Source of the DNA: Cyanobacteria bacterium HKST-UBA04
Lineage (GTDB): Bacteria > Cyanobacteriota > Vampirovibrionia > Vampirovibrionales > JAGQHJ01
NCBI GenBank assembly: GCA_020431915.1
Contig: JAGQHJ010000018.1
Span: 1 to 37,079 of the forward strand
Reading direction: 5' to 3'
Length of the DNA: 37,079 nt
Position numbers and translations under genes: made by a program. Shown here piece after piece: positions 7,482 to 16,251 of the stretch. The first letter of the stretch is position 1. Each line of letters begins with the position of its first letter. The notes under the pieces are model-generated. The model did no database searches and was not told where the DNA came from. It saw only the letters and a program-made list of their open reading frames with translations.

Positions 7482-7964
7482 TCAGGCCGTCTGTTCGAAT
7501 TTACCAATAGGGGGTTTGGCCCCGGCAGCCGATCGTTTTTCCTCATGGGCCAAATAGGCCGACACCGTGTCTTCCACGCTCAACGCCTCACCCCTTCGAC
7601 GCAGCCGGTGCGAAAGCATGCGAATCAGGTGATTCATGTCGTCGGGGGGCATAATCTCACTGTAGACCCGCTCGTCGCTGCACCGTGCCTTGTCGTTGGA
7701 GGCCACCAATCCCCAACCATGGGGCAGGGGAAAAAGGCCCACCCGGGCATGATCGTCAATATTGGGGTACATCCCACCATCGAGCGATTCATAACCCGGC
7801 TTAAAACACCCATATTCAATCCGCTGGTCTCCACGCATCTTGGCCAAGCCATCAATAACAGGCGTTTGACGCCCATCACCCCGCCGAAGCTCTTTTTCCA
7901 CCCGCTGGCGCAGGGTGGGATTAATAACCGTTAATAATCCAAACTGAATGGCCGGTGTTTTCAC
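7482..7964 (-). CDS. Array paralogue 7 (family of unknown function)
   Basis: I start this 160-residue protein at the GTG at 7964 (VKTPAIQFGLL). This gives the short N-terminus of the family and leaves a 28-base gap to paralogue 8, whereas the first available start (8057) would overlap paralogue 8 by 65 bases. An AGG 12 bases upstream is a modest ribosome binding site. Landmarks are FGLLTVINPTLRQRVEKELR, MYPNIDDHARVGLFPL, GWGLVASND, DDMNHLIRMLSHR and YLAHEEKRSAAGAKPP. Its two ends are almost identical to paralogue 8 while the middle is diverged. Confidence 0.7.
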   Translation of the reverse strand: MKTPAIQFGLLTVINPTLRQRVEKELRRGDGRQTPVIDGLAKMRGDQRIEYGCFKPGYESLDGGMYPNIDDHARVGLFPLPHGWGLVASNDKARCSDERVYSEIMPPDDMNHLIRMLSHRLRRRGEALSVEDTVSAYLAHEEKRSAAGAKPPIGKFEQTA

Positions 7965-7992
7965 AGTACGTGTGATCCTTTTTCGGTTGGCT

Positions 7993-8520
7993 TCAAGCTG
8001 TTTGCTCAAACTGGTGAATGGGGGGCTTGGCTCCGGCAGCCGATCGTTTTTGCTCATGGGCCAGGTATCCCGACACCATGAAGGGGGCTGTCAGCCGCAG
8101 CGGTATTAGCGACAGGGTTATGGGTTCATGGCCCTGGCCACGAGCTGCCGCCAGGGCATGGTTAAGATCATCGTGGGGATAGATGGTTTTCCATGGCCGC
8201 GAATCGGCCACCACAGCCTGATCGTTGGTGGCAATCAACCCCCAACCCTTGGGCAACGGTAGCAAGCCGGCCTGGGCATTTAACCCGATGTCGGGGAAAA
8301 TACCGGGGTCCGACGTGTCCCTAGGGACAAACTTGTCCGTGGCGATTTTCTGATCCCCACTCCACAGCCGCAAGGCTTCAAGAGTGGGCGCCTGATGGGA
8401 AGAGCGGCAGTTGGGATACCCGCGATCGGCATATTCCCGCAATTCTTTTTCCACCCGCTGGCGCAGGGTGGGATTAATAACCGTTAGTAACCCAAACGAG
8501 GGGCGTGCAACTTGGCTCAT
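7993..8520 (-). CDS. Array paralogue 8 (first gene of the array)
   Basis: The 175-residue protein carries FGLLTVINPTLRQRVEKELR, GIFPDIGLNAQAGLLPL, GWGLIATNDQA, HDDLNHALAAARG and YLAHEQKRSAAGAKPP. After DLNHA it has a different, hydrophobic stretch (ITLSLIPLRLTAPFMV) where the siblings have the RML helix. The ATG at 8520 is preceded by TTGAGTCGAAG. It is the most upstream gene of the array, so any array promoter should lie at 8521-8760. Confidence 0.7.
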   Translation of the reverse strand: MSQVARPSFGLLTVINPTLRQRVEKELREYADRGYPNCRSSHQAPTLEALRLWSGDQKIATDKFVPRDTSDPGIFPDIGLNAQAGLLPLPKGWGLIATNDQAVVADSRPWKTIYPHDDLNHALAAARGQGHEPITLSLIPLRLTAPFMVSGYLAHEQKRSAAGAKPPIHQFEQTA

Positions 8521-8898
8521 CTTCGACTCAACCTAAACAACCAAACTCATTCAACGAAAACGTTAAACCACAGGATTTTAAACCACAGGTCTCAAAACCA
8601 TTGGCTAAAGTGTAGTGAAAAATCAAATTAGTGTCAAATACACAGTAACCTCCCCGCAACACCCGCCTGCCACCTGGCGCTGCTCCGCCATTCACCCGCC
8701 TGCCGACCTTAGCCATGACGTCGCCCCACACCCCCTTCCCCGGATCATGAATCATCCCCTATAATGGCAAAGCGGTTTGCAACCTGCCGAATCGCAGCAG
8801 ATTATTTTTACCATATCGCCCCACCTCGGTGTTTTGTCTGAATGTAAAAGATGGTTTTAGGTGACGCTAAGGGGCAACAAAGGAGTACCGTAAACATC
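8521..8898. other. 378-base gap between the array and a divergent secreted-protein gene
   Basis: No gene is seen. TTAAACCACAGG occurs twice (8563-8574 and 8578-8589), 15 bases apart, 43-69 bases upstream of paralogue 8, a position suited to an operator or activator site. For the rightward gene a perfect TATAAT lies at 8760-8765, with only a weak -35 (TTCCCG region near 8737), giving a leader of about 125 bases. AAAGGAG at 8879-8885 is the ribosome binding site of the next gene. Confidence 0.5.
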
Positions 8899-9915
8899 AT
8901 GATTTCCAAGCAGCTGACCAGCGCTTTGGTAGCTTCTGCCATGGCTCTGTCCTTCGCCTTTACCCCGTTAATGGCACAGGCCCAGTACTATGCCGACCCG
9001 CAAAGCTACGATGCCAATTCGACCCCTTCCTATAACAGTGGTTACACTACCACGACGGCTGACCCCTACTCACGGGCCACCACCACCGACCCCTATGCCG
9101 CATCGGGTTATAGCACGGCACCGCCTGCCTCCTACTACGACTCCTCGGCAACGGGCAACTACTCCAGCACCAACGAGTACCAGCCGGACGCCAACAGCTA
9201 TTACAACCAACCACAACAGCCGGTACTGCGCGGCCACCTGACCACCGTACCGGTAGGTACCATCATTGGCGTAAAAACCCAGGGCCCCATCAACTCGGAA
9301 AGTGCCCACATTGGCGATCCTATTAACGCCGTCGTCGAAAACGACGTCATGATTGACGGCCAAACCGTCATTCCTGCCGGATCCGTGGCCTATGGCGCCA
9401 TTACTTCGGCACGGCCCACCGGTCGGGTTCACCAGCAGGGCAAACTGGGCATTGACTTTAATTCCATCCGCACCCCCTCCGGGCAAACCTACCCGCTTCG
9501 GGCCAGCGTCGTCACCCCGGACAACACCGGCGTGATTAAAGGCAACAGCGAACAAGCCCGCGTCATCCGAACCGTGGGTAGTGCCGCCGGCATTACCGGT
9601 GCAGGCACACTGGCTGGTACCGCCATTGGTGGCCTGCTGGGTGCCACCGGCAGCGGTGCCTTGTTTGGCCTGGGTGTGGGGGCCTTGGGCGGCATCGGGT
9701 ATGCCGTTGCCAAGAAAGGCCGGGCGGTTGAAATTCCCTCCGGCGGCCGTCTCAGCATTATGGTTACCGACCCCAACGGTGGAACGATGAGCCCGACCAC
9801 GGCTACCACGGCCTATGGTGGTGCCAACCCCACCATCGTCAATGGCGGGTCGACCACCCAGGGCGATATGCCGCAAGGGCAGACCAACTTCCAGACCGGA
9901 AGCCTGACCTACTAG
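8899..9915 (+). CDS. Secreted protein with glycine-zipper segment
   Basis: I start at the ATG at 8899 (338 residues) because AAAGGAG lies 13 bases upstream and a clean Sec signal peptide follows (MISKQLTSALVASAMALSF, cleavage likely after AQA). An upstream in-frame start at 8851 would bury the signal. After the signal comes a Tyr/Ser/Thr/Pro-rich linker (about 30-115). A beta-rich domain follows from HLTTVPVGTIIGV, with DGQTVIPAGSVAYG and a PSGQTYPLRASV segment, the pattern seen in TrbI/VirB10-like barrels of envelope proteins. A Gly-zipper stretch (about 215-270, GTAIGGLLGATGSGALFG) could insert in or cross a membrane. A strong terminator follows. Role unknown; envelope location is likely. 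Confidence 0.78.
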   Translation: MISKQLTSALVASAMALSFAFTPLMAQAQYYADPQSYDANSTPSYNSGYTTTTADPYSRATTTDPYAASGYSTAPPASYYDSSATGNYSSTNEYQPDANSYYNQPQQPVLRGHLTTVPVGTIIGVKTQGPINSESAHIGDPINAVVENDVMIDGQTVIPAGSVAYGAITSARPTGRVHQQGKLGIDFNSIRTPSGQTYPLRASVVTPDNTGVIKGNSEQARVIRTVGSAAGITGAGTLAGTAIGGLLGATGSGALFGLGVGALGGIGYAVAKKGRAVEIPSGGRLSIMVTDPNGGTMSPTTATTAYGGANPTIVNGGSTTQGDMPQGQTNFQTGSLTY

Positions 9916-9949
9916 ATTTTAACTGCGTTCTCAACCATCAAGTTAGGAC

Positions 9950-9978
9950 AGCTGGTGATTACGATCGCCAGCTTTTTT
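9950..9978 (+). terminator. Rho-independent terminator after the secreted glycine-zipper protein
   Basis: AGCTGGTGAT (9950-9959) pairs with ATCGCCAGCT (9964-9973), including one G-U pair, around the tetraloop TACG. Six T residues follow. There is no U-tract on the minus side, so it does not serve folK. Confidence 0.92.
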
Positions 9979-10020
9979 CTTGGCCGCTTTTGGGCTACTT
10001 TTTGGCCACCCGAAACCCCG

Positions 10021-10533
10021 CTAGACTTGAACGACCTCGGGCCTGGGCACGGACTGCATGGGCAAGGACTTCACGGGCACCCCCAACGCCTTGAGCGGCT
10101 GCCGAACAAAGGGCCGGGTCGCCAGCCCCGGATGGGGCACACATAAGCCAGCCTCCTCGATGACCCAATCGGCATAAAGCAGCACGTCGAGATCCAGCGG
10201 CCTGGGGGTCCAGGCAATCGGGTAGCGCCATCCCCGGCGGCCGGCACGCCATTCTAGCTGCTGGCAGGCCTGCAGCAGCAAGGCCGGTGATAAGCGTGTT
10301 TTGAGATGAAACACCGTGTTCAAGAACATGGGCTGCGGCGGCCCGATGGCCGGTGTTTCGATGAAGGGGGCCATGGCCACCCCCGCTGTATCGAGCAGGC
10401 GACACAGTGCATGCCATGCCCGGTGCAACTGCTCGCTGCGCTGGCCCAGGTTGCTACCGGCCCCGATGTACACATCCACCCAGTCCCCAGGACAATCCGT
10501 GGCCCGGTGTTGGCAACCAGAAGACGCCATCAT
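10021..10533 (-). CDS. folK: 2-amino-4-hydroxy-6-hydroxymethyldihydropteridine diphosphokinase (HPPK)
   Basis: HPPK transfers pyrophosphate from ATP to the pterin in folate synthesis, a cytoplasmic step before dihydropteroate synthase. The 170-residue protein has IGAGSNLGQR near residue 24 and the family signature PRPLDLDVLLYAD near residue 110, whose two Asp residues bind magnesium. VPHPGLATRPFV follows near 131. The start codon overlaps the miaB stop by one base (TGATG), indicating translational coupling. Both codons sit in the loop region of a perfect 16-bp inverted repeat. A second ATG follows immediately, so the true start could be three bases later. Length is usual for the family. Confidence 0.93.
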   Translation of the reverse strand: MMASSGCQHRATDCPGDWVDVYIGAGSNLGQRSEQLHRAWHALCRLLDTAGVAMAPFIETPAIGPPQPMFLNTVFHLKTRLSPALLLQACQQLEWRAGRRGWRYPIAWTPRPLDLDVLLYADWVIEEAGLCVPHPGLATRPFVRQPLKALGVPVKSLPMQSVPRPEVVQV

Positions 10534-10551
10534 CAGGTTGCCAACACCGGG
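10503..10551. repeat. Perfect 16-bp inverted repeat at the miaB-folK junction
   Basis: CCCGGTGTTGGCAACC (10503-10518) and GGTTGCCAACACCGGG (10536-10551) are exact reverse complements separated by 17 bases. In the minus-strand transcript the hairpin loop contains both start-like ATGs of folK, and the stem begins directly next to the miaB stop. It encodes the end of MiaB and residues 6-11 of FolK, so it is under coding constraint on both sides. Confidence 0.95.
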
Positions 10552-12092
10552 TCTGCCAGTAGCCGATCACCCTCAGGCGCGGGCCCGGCACTGCCTCCCT
10601 GGCCAAGCTGGGCCAAAAACATGTAATCGGGGGCTTCGAGGCGATCGGGGGCCTCGTGGTTATGGTGACCCTGCAGGGCAAACGGACCAGCCTGATCGAT
10701 ACGCACCGCCAGCAACTGTCCGGTCAGGTCGGCTGTCGGATGCGACGAGTCGAAATTAACCACCTTGTTTGTACGGGTACGGCCACGCCACCGGTGCTGG
10801 TATCTTTGCCGTTGGCTGGGCCCTTCCACCAATACCTCAACCACCTGCCCCACAAGTACCGTGTTGCGGCGCATGGCTTCCTGGGCAACGACGTCGTTGA
10901 GCACCTGCAAGCGCTCGGCTTTAACGTCGTCGGCCACCGTACCTTCGCCCCGGCCTTCCCACAGTCCGGCCGGGGTTTGCTGACGGGCGGAATAGACGGC
11001 CGTGTTGGCCAGATCAAACCCGACACGGCGAACCGCCGAAAGGGTTTCCTCAAATTGGGCCTCGGTTTCACCAGGAAAGCCCACGATAAAATCTCCCGAC
11101 AAACCGCAACCCGGCACAACTTGGCGAATACGATCCGTCAGCTCAAAATAAGCCTGACGGCTGTAGCCACGGCGCATACGATCCAGCACCGCCGTGCTGC
11201 CCGACTGCATGGGGACGTGGATGTACTCCATCACCCTGGGCAGGTCGGCCACGGCTTGTATAATCGACTCGCCCAGGTCCAGCGGGTGGCTGGTCATAAA
11301 CCGAATGCGGTCAATGCCGGGGCAGGTTTCATGGAGGTCGTACAGCAGCTCGGCCAAGCCGTAGCCCGGTGCCAAGTCCTTGCCGTAGGAGTCCACGGTT
11401 TGCCCCAGCAGTGTAATCTCGCGGTACCCCTGCTGCTCAACCTGCCGAACCTCCTCAAGGATGCTGGCAGCCGGCCGGCTGATTTGCCGCCCGCGCGTAT
11501 AAGGCACCACACAATAGGTGCAGAAGTAGTCGCACCCCTCAATGATGGTAATCCACGCCGAAACCTGGCTTTGGCGAACCGGCGTAATGTGGTCAAAATA
11601 CGCATAGGTGCTTTGGGGCTTCTGTTTGTCTGCCGCCAGCACCTTGTGACGACGGGCGGTTTTGGGGGCCGAGAACCGGGCGGTTTTCCTAAACGCCTCT
11701 TCCACCAAGCGGGGCAGGTCCTGAATATTCTGGGTACCAAACACGATGTCGACCAACGGCACCTTGTCAAACACCTCGTCCTTCACCTGCTGGGCCACGC
11801 AGCCCCCCATGGCAATTTTGACCTGGGGGTTAGCATGCTTGAGGGCCTTCCAGTTTTGCAAGGTACAAAACGCCTTGTCTTCGGCATTGGCCCGAATCTG
11901 GCACGTGTTCAGAATCACCAGATCGGCTTGGGTCTTGTCCAGGGTTTGGTCAAACCCGTAAGGCGCCAGCAAGCCCAGCATCAGCTCGCTGTCGTTCTTG
12001 TTCATCTGGCAACCCAACGTATCAATGTACACCTTGCGACGAGGACGGCCGGGGGCGCTTGTGTCGGGTTGCTCAAAACGGGATGAAGCCAT
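10533..12092 (-). CDS. miaB: tRNA-2-methylthio-N6-isopentenyladenosine synthase (MiaB)
   Basis: MiaB is a radical-SAM enzyme that methylthiolates isopentenyladenosine 37 in tRNAs. The N-terminal UPF0004 domain has its three cluster cysteines (C28 in TLGCQMNKNDSE, C64 in LNTCQIR, C98 in GGCVAQQ). The radical-SAM motif CDYFCTYC is at 187-194, and a C-terminal TRAM domain (about 420-485) binds RNA. At 519 residues it is slightly longer than usual, with about 25 extra residues after TRAM. I start at ATG 12092; longer in-frame starts to 12194 add unconserved sequence. No strong ribosome binding site is visible. It is the first gene of a two-gene operon with folK. Confidence 0.95.
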   Translation of the reverse strand: MASSRFEQPDTSAPGRPRRKVYIDTLGCQMNKNDSELMLGLLAPYGFDQTLDKTQADLVILNTCQIRANAEDKAFCTLQNWKALKHANPQVKIAMGGCVAQQVKDEVFDKVPLVDIVFGTQNIQDLPRLVEEAFRKTARFSAPKTARRHKVLAADKQKPQSTYAYFDHITPVRQSQVSAWITIIEGCDYFCTYCVVPYTRGRQISRPAASILEEVRQVEQQGYREITLLGQTVDSYGKDLAPGYGLAELLYDLHETCPGIDRIRFMTSHPLDLGESIIQAVADLPRVMEYIHVPMQSGSTAVLDRMRRGYSRQAYFELTDRIRQVVPGCGLSGDFIVGFPGETEAQFEETLSAVRRVGFDLANTAVYSARQQTPAGLWEGRGEGTVADDVKAERLQVLNDVVAQEAMRRNTVLVGQVVEVLVEGPSQRQRYQHRWRGRTRTNKVVNFDSSHPTADLTGQLLAVRIDQAGPFALQGHHNHEAPDRLEAPDYMFLAQLGQGGSAGPAPEGDRLLADPVLAT

Positions 12093-12276
12093 AAGAAAAC
12101 ACACTCGAGATTGAAATAAAGCCGGGCTGTGACCGGTACCGTCAGTACCTAGCGTCATGCAAGTCCTGGTAAATACCTGTAAGTACCTGCACACGCCACG
12201 CTATCATAAGCGAGACCCGTGGCCTGTTTCAACGGGGCAACCCTACCACGCTACACGCTACCCCTGACCGGTTGTC

Positions 12277-14613
12277 TCAACCAAGCTCGCGGTGATATTG
12301 GCACAACCGCATTAAGACCACAGGCATGGCCAGCACCACCAGAATAACGGGCAAGATTAACGTCGGCAGGGTCAACAGGAGACCCAGTCCCAGCATCGGC
12401 AAGGCCTTTGCCGCGTCCTTAAGCAGTCGGTTGGTCGCTTCGGCATGCTGCCAAACCAGCCCGGCCGACGGCCCCAAGTCGGCCACCATCGCATTCAGGC
12501 TGGGTTGGCGTACATGGCGCAACCACGACACAACAAACACCAACCCACCCCGCCCCAGGGTCAGCAGGCTCAAAACCAGGGCCGGCACCAACCCTATTAT
12601 GAAAAAATAGGCCGAGTGCAGGCCTGCACTATAGTACGCCCCCCATCGCTGGTTCCACTGGGGCAAGGGCGCATTAAACCCGTTGGCCAGCCAAACCCGG
12701 ACACATTCACACCAGAACCCCATCAGGGGAATAGCCACCACCACGGCCACCAGAAAACCGAAACACAGGGCAATGACCAAATCAAACCCAATAACAGACA
12801 CCGCCCCGCTCAACGCCTCTGCCAGGGGGGGCAACGCCTGGGTGTTGGCATAGGCGTACAAGGCGGCCGCCAACCCGTTGAGGGCATTGGCTTTATAGGT
12901 GTGTATGTAGAACACAACCCCAACCGTCCCCAAAAAAGTAGCCGTTGTCAACAGCAGGGCAGGCACCACCGTAATGACTTCAAGGTTATGCCCGCCAAAC
13001 ACACCTGAATACCGAGAAAACCAGGATTTTACCGGTTCTAGCCCGGTCTGCTGCAGCACGGGGCCCACCGTTTCATCGGTTGGACGATAGCCCAGATTGA
13101 CCGGGCCGGTTGCACACAACACGACAAACAGCCCTGCCCCCACCAGCACAGCCATCAGAACGGCCACGCCCCCCATGCTCACCACGTTCAGGTTAACCAG
13201 CCCCGAGACCGGATCCGTCAACACGTATTGAAACAGGTCGCCGACGGGCTGAATTGACTGGTTAAACACGATGAGCTTGGACACGGTAACCCGGTCGCAA
13301 AGCAACAGCACGGCAACCACCAGCGTCAATATGCCTAAGACAACAGAAACCAGGCCGGAAACAACCACCCAACCCAACAACCACCACCGCGACACCTGCG
13401 GTGAGCGCCATGCTCGAAACAGGGTACGGACAGTCCAAGCCACGTACCCGACTACGCCGGATATCAGCCAGCCCACCCCCACCCGAATGGGGTGCCGCAG
13501 GGACCAGAGCCCCACGGCCAAAATCAGGCCAAGCAACAGGTTAAGCAGGTGGTCATTGAGCAGTTGCCACAACCCCCATGGCCGGCTGGCCCCAGACGCC
13601 GGACCAAATGCCGGCCCAAACACCGGCCCAAACACTTGGGTACTGTGATACATCACCAGTCCCGCCAACCGGTTCAGCGGCCCAAACACCAGCAACAAGC
13701 CAATCGCCGTGGCATCCTGCACCGCCACGAGGGTGTCATGGATCCCGGCACGGTACTGGTCCAACACGGGGCAAAGCACCCTGGCCCACAGCCACCTGAC
13801 CAACCACCATGCCAACCACACGCCCAAACCCACCGCCCCAACCAAGGCCAGAACGGTTAATACATCAGGCAAAATCGTTATCCAGTCAGCCCATGTGGGG
13901 GCGGTATACCCGTTCACGAGCAACAGGACGAACTGGACAACCGAATCCTGCAGGGACAGCAGGCCTCCTATAACCAACAGCGTGGCATACAGAACGATGG
14001 CCGGTCCGCTAACCAGCCAGGCCAAGCCTGATCGAATCATACGGTTTTGCCAAACAGGCCGACAAAGTAGGGTTAGCCTGTGACCCAACCGGCCCAGCCA
14101 ACCCAGCCAGCCAATTACCCTGCCCAAAAGCCAGTCAACCAGCCAGAATAAAGTAGTAACGGCAACTGCCATGCCCACCACTGGCCCAATCGCCTTGAGC
14201 AGAAACACAAACCACCCCCACCAGTCAGGATTTTGCAGGTTATGGGCACTATGAGCCCCCCACACAATAAACGGCATGGGCCACCACAGTCCCCCTGCCA
14301 CCAGCCCAATTAACCCCACCACCAGCGGAAAGCGTTTGAACAGTTGCCAAAACGGCCTCAGGCAAGGCAGCAACAAGGGCCACAACAGCCAAAGCAAGCC
14401 AGACTGAAAGAAATAACGGGCCAACCCGATCACATCGGCTACCGATGGTGGCCAGGCCCAATTCTCAACCGCGACCCAAACCACCACAACCGAAGTCGGG
14501 TAAAGGGCCACCCACACCGCCAGCGACAGGCAAACCAGGCCTATGAGCAAGGCCGTCCAACGCCTTGGCAAGCAAGGCCCTCGATCTTGAAAAAGGTTCA
14601 ACCAAACGGACAT
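12277..14613 (-). CDS. Large multi-pass membrane protein, C-terminal domain shared with the two upstream genes
   Basis: The 778-residue protein is strongly hydrophobic, with well over a dozen likely membrane helices rich in Val, Leu, Trp and Gly. Its last 230 residues carry IPLMGFWCECVRVWLANGF, then a WNQRWGAYYSAGLHS segment, matching APLMGYLWLTVGNWMQDGY and the following segment in the next gene, and APMIGYLWALTGVWMAQGY in the third. The layout resembles DUF4013-type membrane proteins, which have no known function. The start is ATG 14613 because AGGA lies seven bases upstream; the longer form to 14679 has no support. The N-terminal two thirds have no recognised relative. Confidence 0.72.
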   Translation of the reverse strand: MSVWLNLFQDRGPCLPRRWTALLIGLVCLSLAVWVALYPTSVVVVWVAVENWAWPPSVADVIGLARYFFQSGLLWLLWPLLLPCLRPFWQLFKRFPLVVGLIGLVAGGLWWPMPFIVWGAHSAHNLQNPDWWGWFVFLLKAIGPVVGMAVAVTTLFWLVDWLLGRVIGWLGWLGRLGHRLTLLCRPVWQNRMIRSGLAWLVSGPAIVLYATLLVIGGLLSLQDSVVQFVLLLVNGYTAPTWADWITILPDVLTVLALVGAVGLGVWLAWWLVRWLWARVLCPVLDQYRAGIHDTLVAVQDATAIGLLLVFGPLNRLAGLVMYHSTQVFGPVFGPAFGPASGASRPWGLWQLLNDHLLNLLLGLILAVGLWSLRHPIRVGVGWLISGVVGYVAWTVRTLFRAWRSPQVSRWWLLGWVVVSGLVSVVLGILTLVVAVLLLCDRVTVSKLIVFNQSIQPVGDLFQYVLTDPVSGLVNLNVVSMGGVAVLMAVLVGAGLFVVLCATGPVNLGYRPTDETVGPVLQQTGLEPVKSWFSRYSGVFGGHNLEVITVVPALLLTTATFLGTVGVVFYIHTYKANALNGLAAALYAYANTQALPPLAEALSGAVSVIGFDLVIALCFGFLVAVVVAIPLMGFWCECVRVWLANGFNAPLPQWNQRWGAYYSAGLHSAYFFIIGLVPALVLSLLTLGRGGLVFVVSWLRHVRQPSLNAMVADLGPSAGLVWQHAEATNRLLKDAAKALPMLGLGLLLTLPTLILPVILVVLAMPVVLMRLCQYHRELG

Positions 14614-14803
14614 AAGCGTTCCTGGACCAGATCGGCACACGCGGCTTGGGTGGCGTGGTCCTACCGCAAGGTAACCCAACCGCGATTCGGCAGGGGATTA
14701 CCACATTATATCCATAGTACCAAGGCACCCCGGTATTCCATGCCCCGCAAACGGTTGAAATAAAGCCTCCTTAAGGGACAATCGGGCCTTTCAGAGAGCG
14801 GTA

Positions 14804-16036
14804 CTACATCCAGGGGTTATTGGTTAAGGTCATCAAACCATTGGCCGCCGTGGCTGTGGCTGTGGTGCCAGGCAAGCCTCTTTCACCGCTCATCCCATGG
14901 TCATGGGACCCTGAAGGGTCACTCAAAGAAGCGGATCCTTCCGGCTGGTGGCTAACCAGCTGGGCATGGCCTTCTACATTGACCGCATCCACATTGTCAG
15001 AACCTTCATGGCCAAAATCCGCTTCAGGCTGAACATGATCCGGTGCCTCAATGCCGGAAGCCTGCTCGGACAGTTCGGCTGCCGAGGTATCAAACGTGTA
15101 CATCGGCTTGTTTTCAGGCTGAATCCCCGTCGAATCAATCCGGCGCGGTACAAACAAGGCACCCAGACTGGCCATCCCGCCTTCGCCGACAACCGAACCG
15201 GGCACCATCATCATATGCCCGCCACTGCTACCTTCGTCAAAACCAACGGGTGCAGCAACGCCGCCATCCGGCAGCCCGTCGTCATAAATACCGGCCGAAT
15301 CATGAGACGGCCCCTGGTATGAGTCGGCATGTGGCCCATGGCCTGTGTCGGTATGGGCCGGGACACCCAATTGCTGAACAAATACCTGGCAAGAAGCCAA
15401 CATACCCCAGAACATGACGGCAGCTGAAGCTAAAATGCCGACAACCGTAATGCTTAACAGGCTTAGGCCAATGGAAAATGCCACATGAATAAGCAGGGAG
15501 GCGTAAGTGGCCAGCAACAGCGGTATGTAGTTCGACCTAGCCAGCTCAAAACCCGGCCCAATAGCCCGAATAAAGGCCATTACCGTACGCTGGCGCGAAG
15601 CAAGCAGAAAAGGGGTAACAAAAAGCGGTGTGGCCAGCCCCAGGGTAACGGGTATCAACATCGAAGGCAGGGCAACCAGAAGCATACAGGCGTAGAAATG
15701 CATGCCCGCCTTAAAATGGTTGGCCCACTGTCCGGCCCAACGCGGTGGTTCGGCCTCATAACCGTCCTGCATCCAGTTGCCCACCGTAAGCCAGAGATAC
15801 CCCATTAAGGGCGCCAGGCATACCAGGGATACCCCCACCATGGCCAAGGCAATTCCCACCACAACCGGCAACATGGTCGCTTCATCCACAAGCCGCATAA
15901 ACATCAGCAAAAACGCCGTCCCGTACAGCGCCAAATACAGCGCCATATACACGGCGCTAATCAGCACGGGGAGTTTAACCGTGTCGTTTAAACGGCTGCG
16001 GTTAAAGGGATAGAGGATGGCTGTAAGCAGATGCAT
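14804..16036 (-). CDS. DUF4013-like membrane protein with long hydrophilic tail
   Basis: The first 220 of 410 residues form a membrane domain of about six helices, opening with MHLLTAILYPFNRS. It contains APLMGYLWLTVGNWMQDGY near residue 77, then FKAGMHFYACMLL, GLATPLFVTPFLLASRQRT and AFIRAIGPGFELARSNY. This order matches the gene at 16252. From about residue 225 the protein is a low-complexity acidic tail (His, Gly, Ser, Asp), probably disordered. AAGGG lies about nine bases before the ATG. The assignment to DUF4013 is from remembered family appearance. Function unknown. Confidence 0.72.
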   Translation of the reverse strand: MHLLTAILYPFNRSRLNDTVKLPVLISAVYMALYLALYGTAFLLMFMRLVDEATMLPVVVGIALAMVGVSLVCLAPLMGYLWLTVGNWMQDGYEAEPPRWAGQWANHFKAGMHFYACMLLVALPSMLIPVTLGLATPLFVTPFLLASRQRTVMAFIRAIGPGFELARSNYIPLLLATYASLLIHVAFSIGLSLLSITVVGILASAAVMFWGMLASCQVFVQQLGVPAHTDTGHGPHADSYQGPSHDSAGIYDDGLPDGGVAAPVGFDEGSSGGHMMMVPGSVVGEGGMASLGALFVPRRIDSTGIQPENKPMYTFDTSAAELSEQASGIEAPDHVQPEADFGHEGSDNVDAVNVEGHAQLVSHQPEGSASLSDPSGSHDHGMSGERGLPGTTATATAANGLMTLTNNPWM

Positions 16037-16251
16037 GGGTTAAACCCTTGAGCTCCAAAAAAGAAAAAAACTAAATTTACCCCGTCAGAGGCCACACTTA
16101 ACCTTAGGGGGTGTATCGGTAAATATGAGACGCTTCTTGAGCTTGGCCCCCCCCGTCATGTTACGAAGGTTCACATCCGCCATCCCCCGGCAAACCACGC
16201 CCACCCATCCTCCGTTTGAATGAGAAGGGCGAAATTCAACGCCCCACGGTG

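Noticed and set aside
7485..7500. tRNA T-loop-like GTTCGAAT
   Set aside because: It lies in the C-terminal codons of array paralogue 7 and has no acceptor or anticodon arms around it.
7962..8057. Apparent 65-base overlap of paralogues 7 and 8
   Set aside because: It arises only from the most upstream start. The GTG at 7964 gives the family's normal N-terminus and no overlap.
8528..8755. Minus-strand frame of 75 codons upstream of the array
   Set aside because: No ribosome binding site, no similarity to the array family, and it spans the repeats and the likely promoter region.
9070..9876. Minus-strand frame of 268 codons
   Set aside because: It is antisense to the secreted glycine-zipper gene, which has a signal peptide, ribosome binding site and terminator.
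10656..12086. Long plus-strand frame of 476 codons
   Set aside because: It lies fully antisense to miaB, whose motifs are unmistakable. The long frame is a by-product of GC-rich codon use.
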